DNA from: Gammaproteobacteria bacterium
GTDB taxonomy: Bacteria > Pseudomonadota > Gammaproteobacteria > Steroidobacterales > Woeseiaceae
Assembly: GCA_013151645.1 (NCBI GenBank)
Contig: JAADHU010000006.1
Location: forward strand, 1 to 45,811
Direction: 5' to 3'
DNA length: 45,811 bases
Numbering within the stretch: the first letter of the stretch is position 1; each line of letters begins with the position of its first letter. Below, piece after piece: positions 44,621 through 45,811 of this stretch. Below the pieces are notes generated by a model. The model saw only the letters and a list, made by a program, of their open reading frames with translations. It was not told where the DNA came from and did not search any database. Made by a program: the position numbers and the translations under genes.

Positions 44621-45712
44621 ATGGGTGCGACCAAAAAAATAAAAATTGACGGCCATTTTCCGATGCACCGCGGTGGCTTTCTCGAGTCGCCAACCATTGC
44701 CTATGAGACGTGGGGAGAATTGCGCGGCAAGGGTGAAAACGCCATTTTGCTGTTCACCGGGCTGTCGCCTTCGGCGCACGCGGCGTCATCGCCTAAGAAT
44801 CAGGCGACCGGGTGGTGGGAGGACATGATTGGCTCCGGCTTGCCGCTCGATTCCGATCGCTTTTTTATTGTCTGCATTAATTCTCTGGGCAGTTGTTATG
44901 GTTCGACCGGTCCGGCATCAGTCGATCCGGCGACCAGTGAGCCGTACCGGCTCAATTTCCCGGTTCTGACGCTTGAGGATGTGGCGGACGGCGGTTACGC
45001 CGTCGTCAAAGCGCTCGGGCTGGAGCGAATACACACGACGATCGGTTGTTCGATGGGTGGCATGAGCGCGCTGGCATTTTGCGTCCGGCATCCGGAACTC
45101 AGTGCATCGTTTCTTTCGGTATCCTCGTCGACACGCGCGCTACCGTTTTCCATTGCGGTGCGCTCTCTGCAACGGGAGATGATTCGCCAGGATCCGAAAT
45201 GGGATGGTGGTCGCTACGATCCCGACGATCCACCGATCAGTGGCCAGCGGCTCGCCCGGAAGCTGGGTATGATCACCTACCGTTCCGCCGAAGAATGGGA
45301 AGAACGTTTTGGTCGCGAGCGCATGTTGTCTGAGGGCCACCAGGGCGACCAGTTTTACGGCGATTTTGCGGTCGAGTCCTATCTGGAATCGCAGGCGCAA
45401 AAATTCACCGGGCAGTTTGATCCAAATTGTTACCTCTACCTGTCACGGGCGTCGGATTTGTTCGATCTGGCCGAGCATGGGGGTTCGCTGGCCGCCGGCT
45501 TTAGCAAGTTACGCCTGAATCGCGCGATGGTTATCGGCGTTCGCACGGACATATTGTTTCCGATACATCAGCAGGAGGAAATGGCGCAGGGATTGTCCGC
45601 GGTTGTGGACGATTTTGAGTTTGTGCGACTCGACTGCAACCGGGGACACGATTCGTTCCTGGTGGATATGGACGCATTTCGTCCGGTCATTGGCCGCTTT
45701 CTCGAGGGCTAG
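44621..45712 (+). CDS. metX: MetX-family L-homoserine/L-serine O-acyltransferase
   Basis: This 363-residue alpha/beta-hydrolase acyltransferase has the nucleophile elbow G-C-S-M-G-G at about 143-148, then L-P-F-S-I-A-V-R-S-L-Q-R, and the catalytic Asp and His in R-T-D-I-L-F-P and R-G-H-D-S-F-L-V-D near the C-terminus. The segment T-G-L-S-P-S-A-H-A-A-S-S-P-K-N and N-S-L-G-S-C-Y-G-S-T-G-P recall Xanthomonas-type MetX proteins rather than the G-D-A-H type acetyltransferases. It may be a succinyltransferase acting on homoserine or serine, so a role in methionine or cysteine synthesis is open. ATG 44621 with GGGAT upstream is preferred to a TTG at 44603. No metW follows within the window. Confidence 0.85.
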   Translation: MGATKKIKIDGHFPMHRGGFLESPTIAYETWGELRGKGENAILLFTGLSPSAHAASSPKNQATGWWEDMIGSGLPLDSDRFFIVCINSLGSCYGSTGPASVDPATSEPYRLNFPVLTLEDVADGGYAVVKALGLERIHTTIGCSMGGMSALAFCVRHPELSASFLSVSSSTRALPFSIAVRSLQREMIRQDPKWDGGRYDPDDPPISGQRLARKLGMITYRSAEEWEERFGRERMLSEGHQGDQFYGDFAVESYLESQAQKFTGQFDPNCYLYLSRASDLFDLAEHGGSLAAGFSKLRLNRAMVIGVRTDILFPIHQQEEMAQGLSAVVDDFEFVRLDCNRGHDSFLVDMDAFRPVIGRFLEG

Positions 45713-45759
45713 GGCTAACGCCGGAATTCCGCATTGTTCCATTCGGGCGGATTAGGTCG

Positions 45760-45811
45760 CGCCTCGGGATATGCTCCTGCTGGTGATTCTGTAGGAGCGT
45801 CTCCCGAGGCG
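45760..45811. repeat. REP-like hairpin at the right window edge
   Basis: CGCCTCGGGA (45760-45769) pairs perfectly with TCCCGAGGCG (45802-45811), and GCTCCT (45773-45778) with AGGAGC (45793-45798), separated by a symmetric 3x3 internal loop and closed by a 14-base loop. The strand carries GTAGGAGCG (45791-45799); GTAG next to a hairpin is the mark of REP elements moved by RAYT transposases in gammaproteobacteria. The element may continue beyond the window. Confidence 0.65.

Overview
The window looks like a chromosomal segment of a free-living gammaproteobacterium with moderately high GC. Three blocks have the gene order of gammaproteobacterial chromosomes: queA-tgt-yajC-secD-secF, trmJ followed by isc-type genes, and ndk-rlmN-pilF-rodZ-hisS-yfgM-bamB-der. 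The load of fatty-acid and branched-chain amino-acid catabolism, the very large NAD-dependent glutamate dehydrogenase and the Xanthomonas-like MetX suggest a heterotrophic, possibly marine or sediment lineage (Woeseiaceae, Steroidobacter or Xanthomonadales relatives). That placement is inference from gene content, not from a database search.

Region 1 (1-1950) is accessory DNA. It holds a Phd/YefM-type antitoxin paired with a ParE-type toxin behind a palindromic promoter, then a decayed Doc/Fic toxin with both a frameshift and a lost catalytic histidine. Two gene-poor stretches flank these genes.

Region 2 (1948-21760) is acyl-CoA metabolism. On the plus strand are a MaoC hydratase, a small PLDc_N membrane protein, an acyl-CoA synthetase, an SDR with a broken catalytic triad and a TesB thioesterase. 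On the minus strand, read right to left, are a MarR regulator, branched-chain 2-oxoacid dehydrogenase E1 alpha, E1 beta and E2, the 1609-residue NAD-glutamate dehydrogenase, and GpmA. ZapE, ETF-quinone oxidoreductase, an HSD10-like dehydrogenase, a thiolase and a PlsC acyltransferase follow. Together they can oxidise branched-chain amino acids and fatty acids, pass electrons from acyl-CoA dehydrogenases to quinone, and recycle the glutamate made by transamination.

Region 3 (21760-27090) holds xerD and dsbC, preceded by an intergenic region with two CRP-like palindromes, then a NUDIX hydrolase and tRNA-Leu(CAA). A three-gene set follows: an ECF sigma factor, a single-span membrane protein that is probably its anti-sigma factor, and a secreted tandem-PDZ protein with no protease domain.

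Region 4 (27159-36374) runs queA-tgt, a 114-base palindromic element, yajC-secD-secF, suhB (minus), then trmJ, a cysteine desulfurase, an IscU-like protein lacking two of the three cluster-ligand cysteines, and IscA. The usual iscR, hscB, hscA and fdx are absent.

Region 5 (36434-45811) is ndk, rlmN, pilF, rodZ, hisS, yfgM, bamB, der and a MetX-family acyltransferase, ending in a REP-like hairpin at the right edge. The most unusual signals are the reduced isc locus, the palindrome between tgt and yajC, the sigma/anti-sigma/PDZ module, and the decayed toxin locus.
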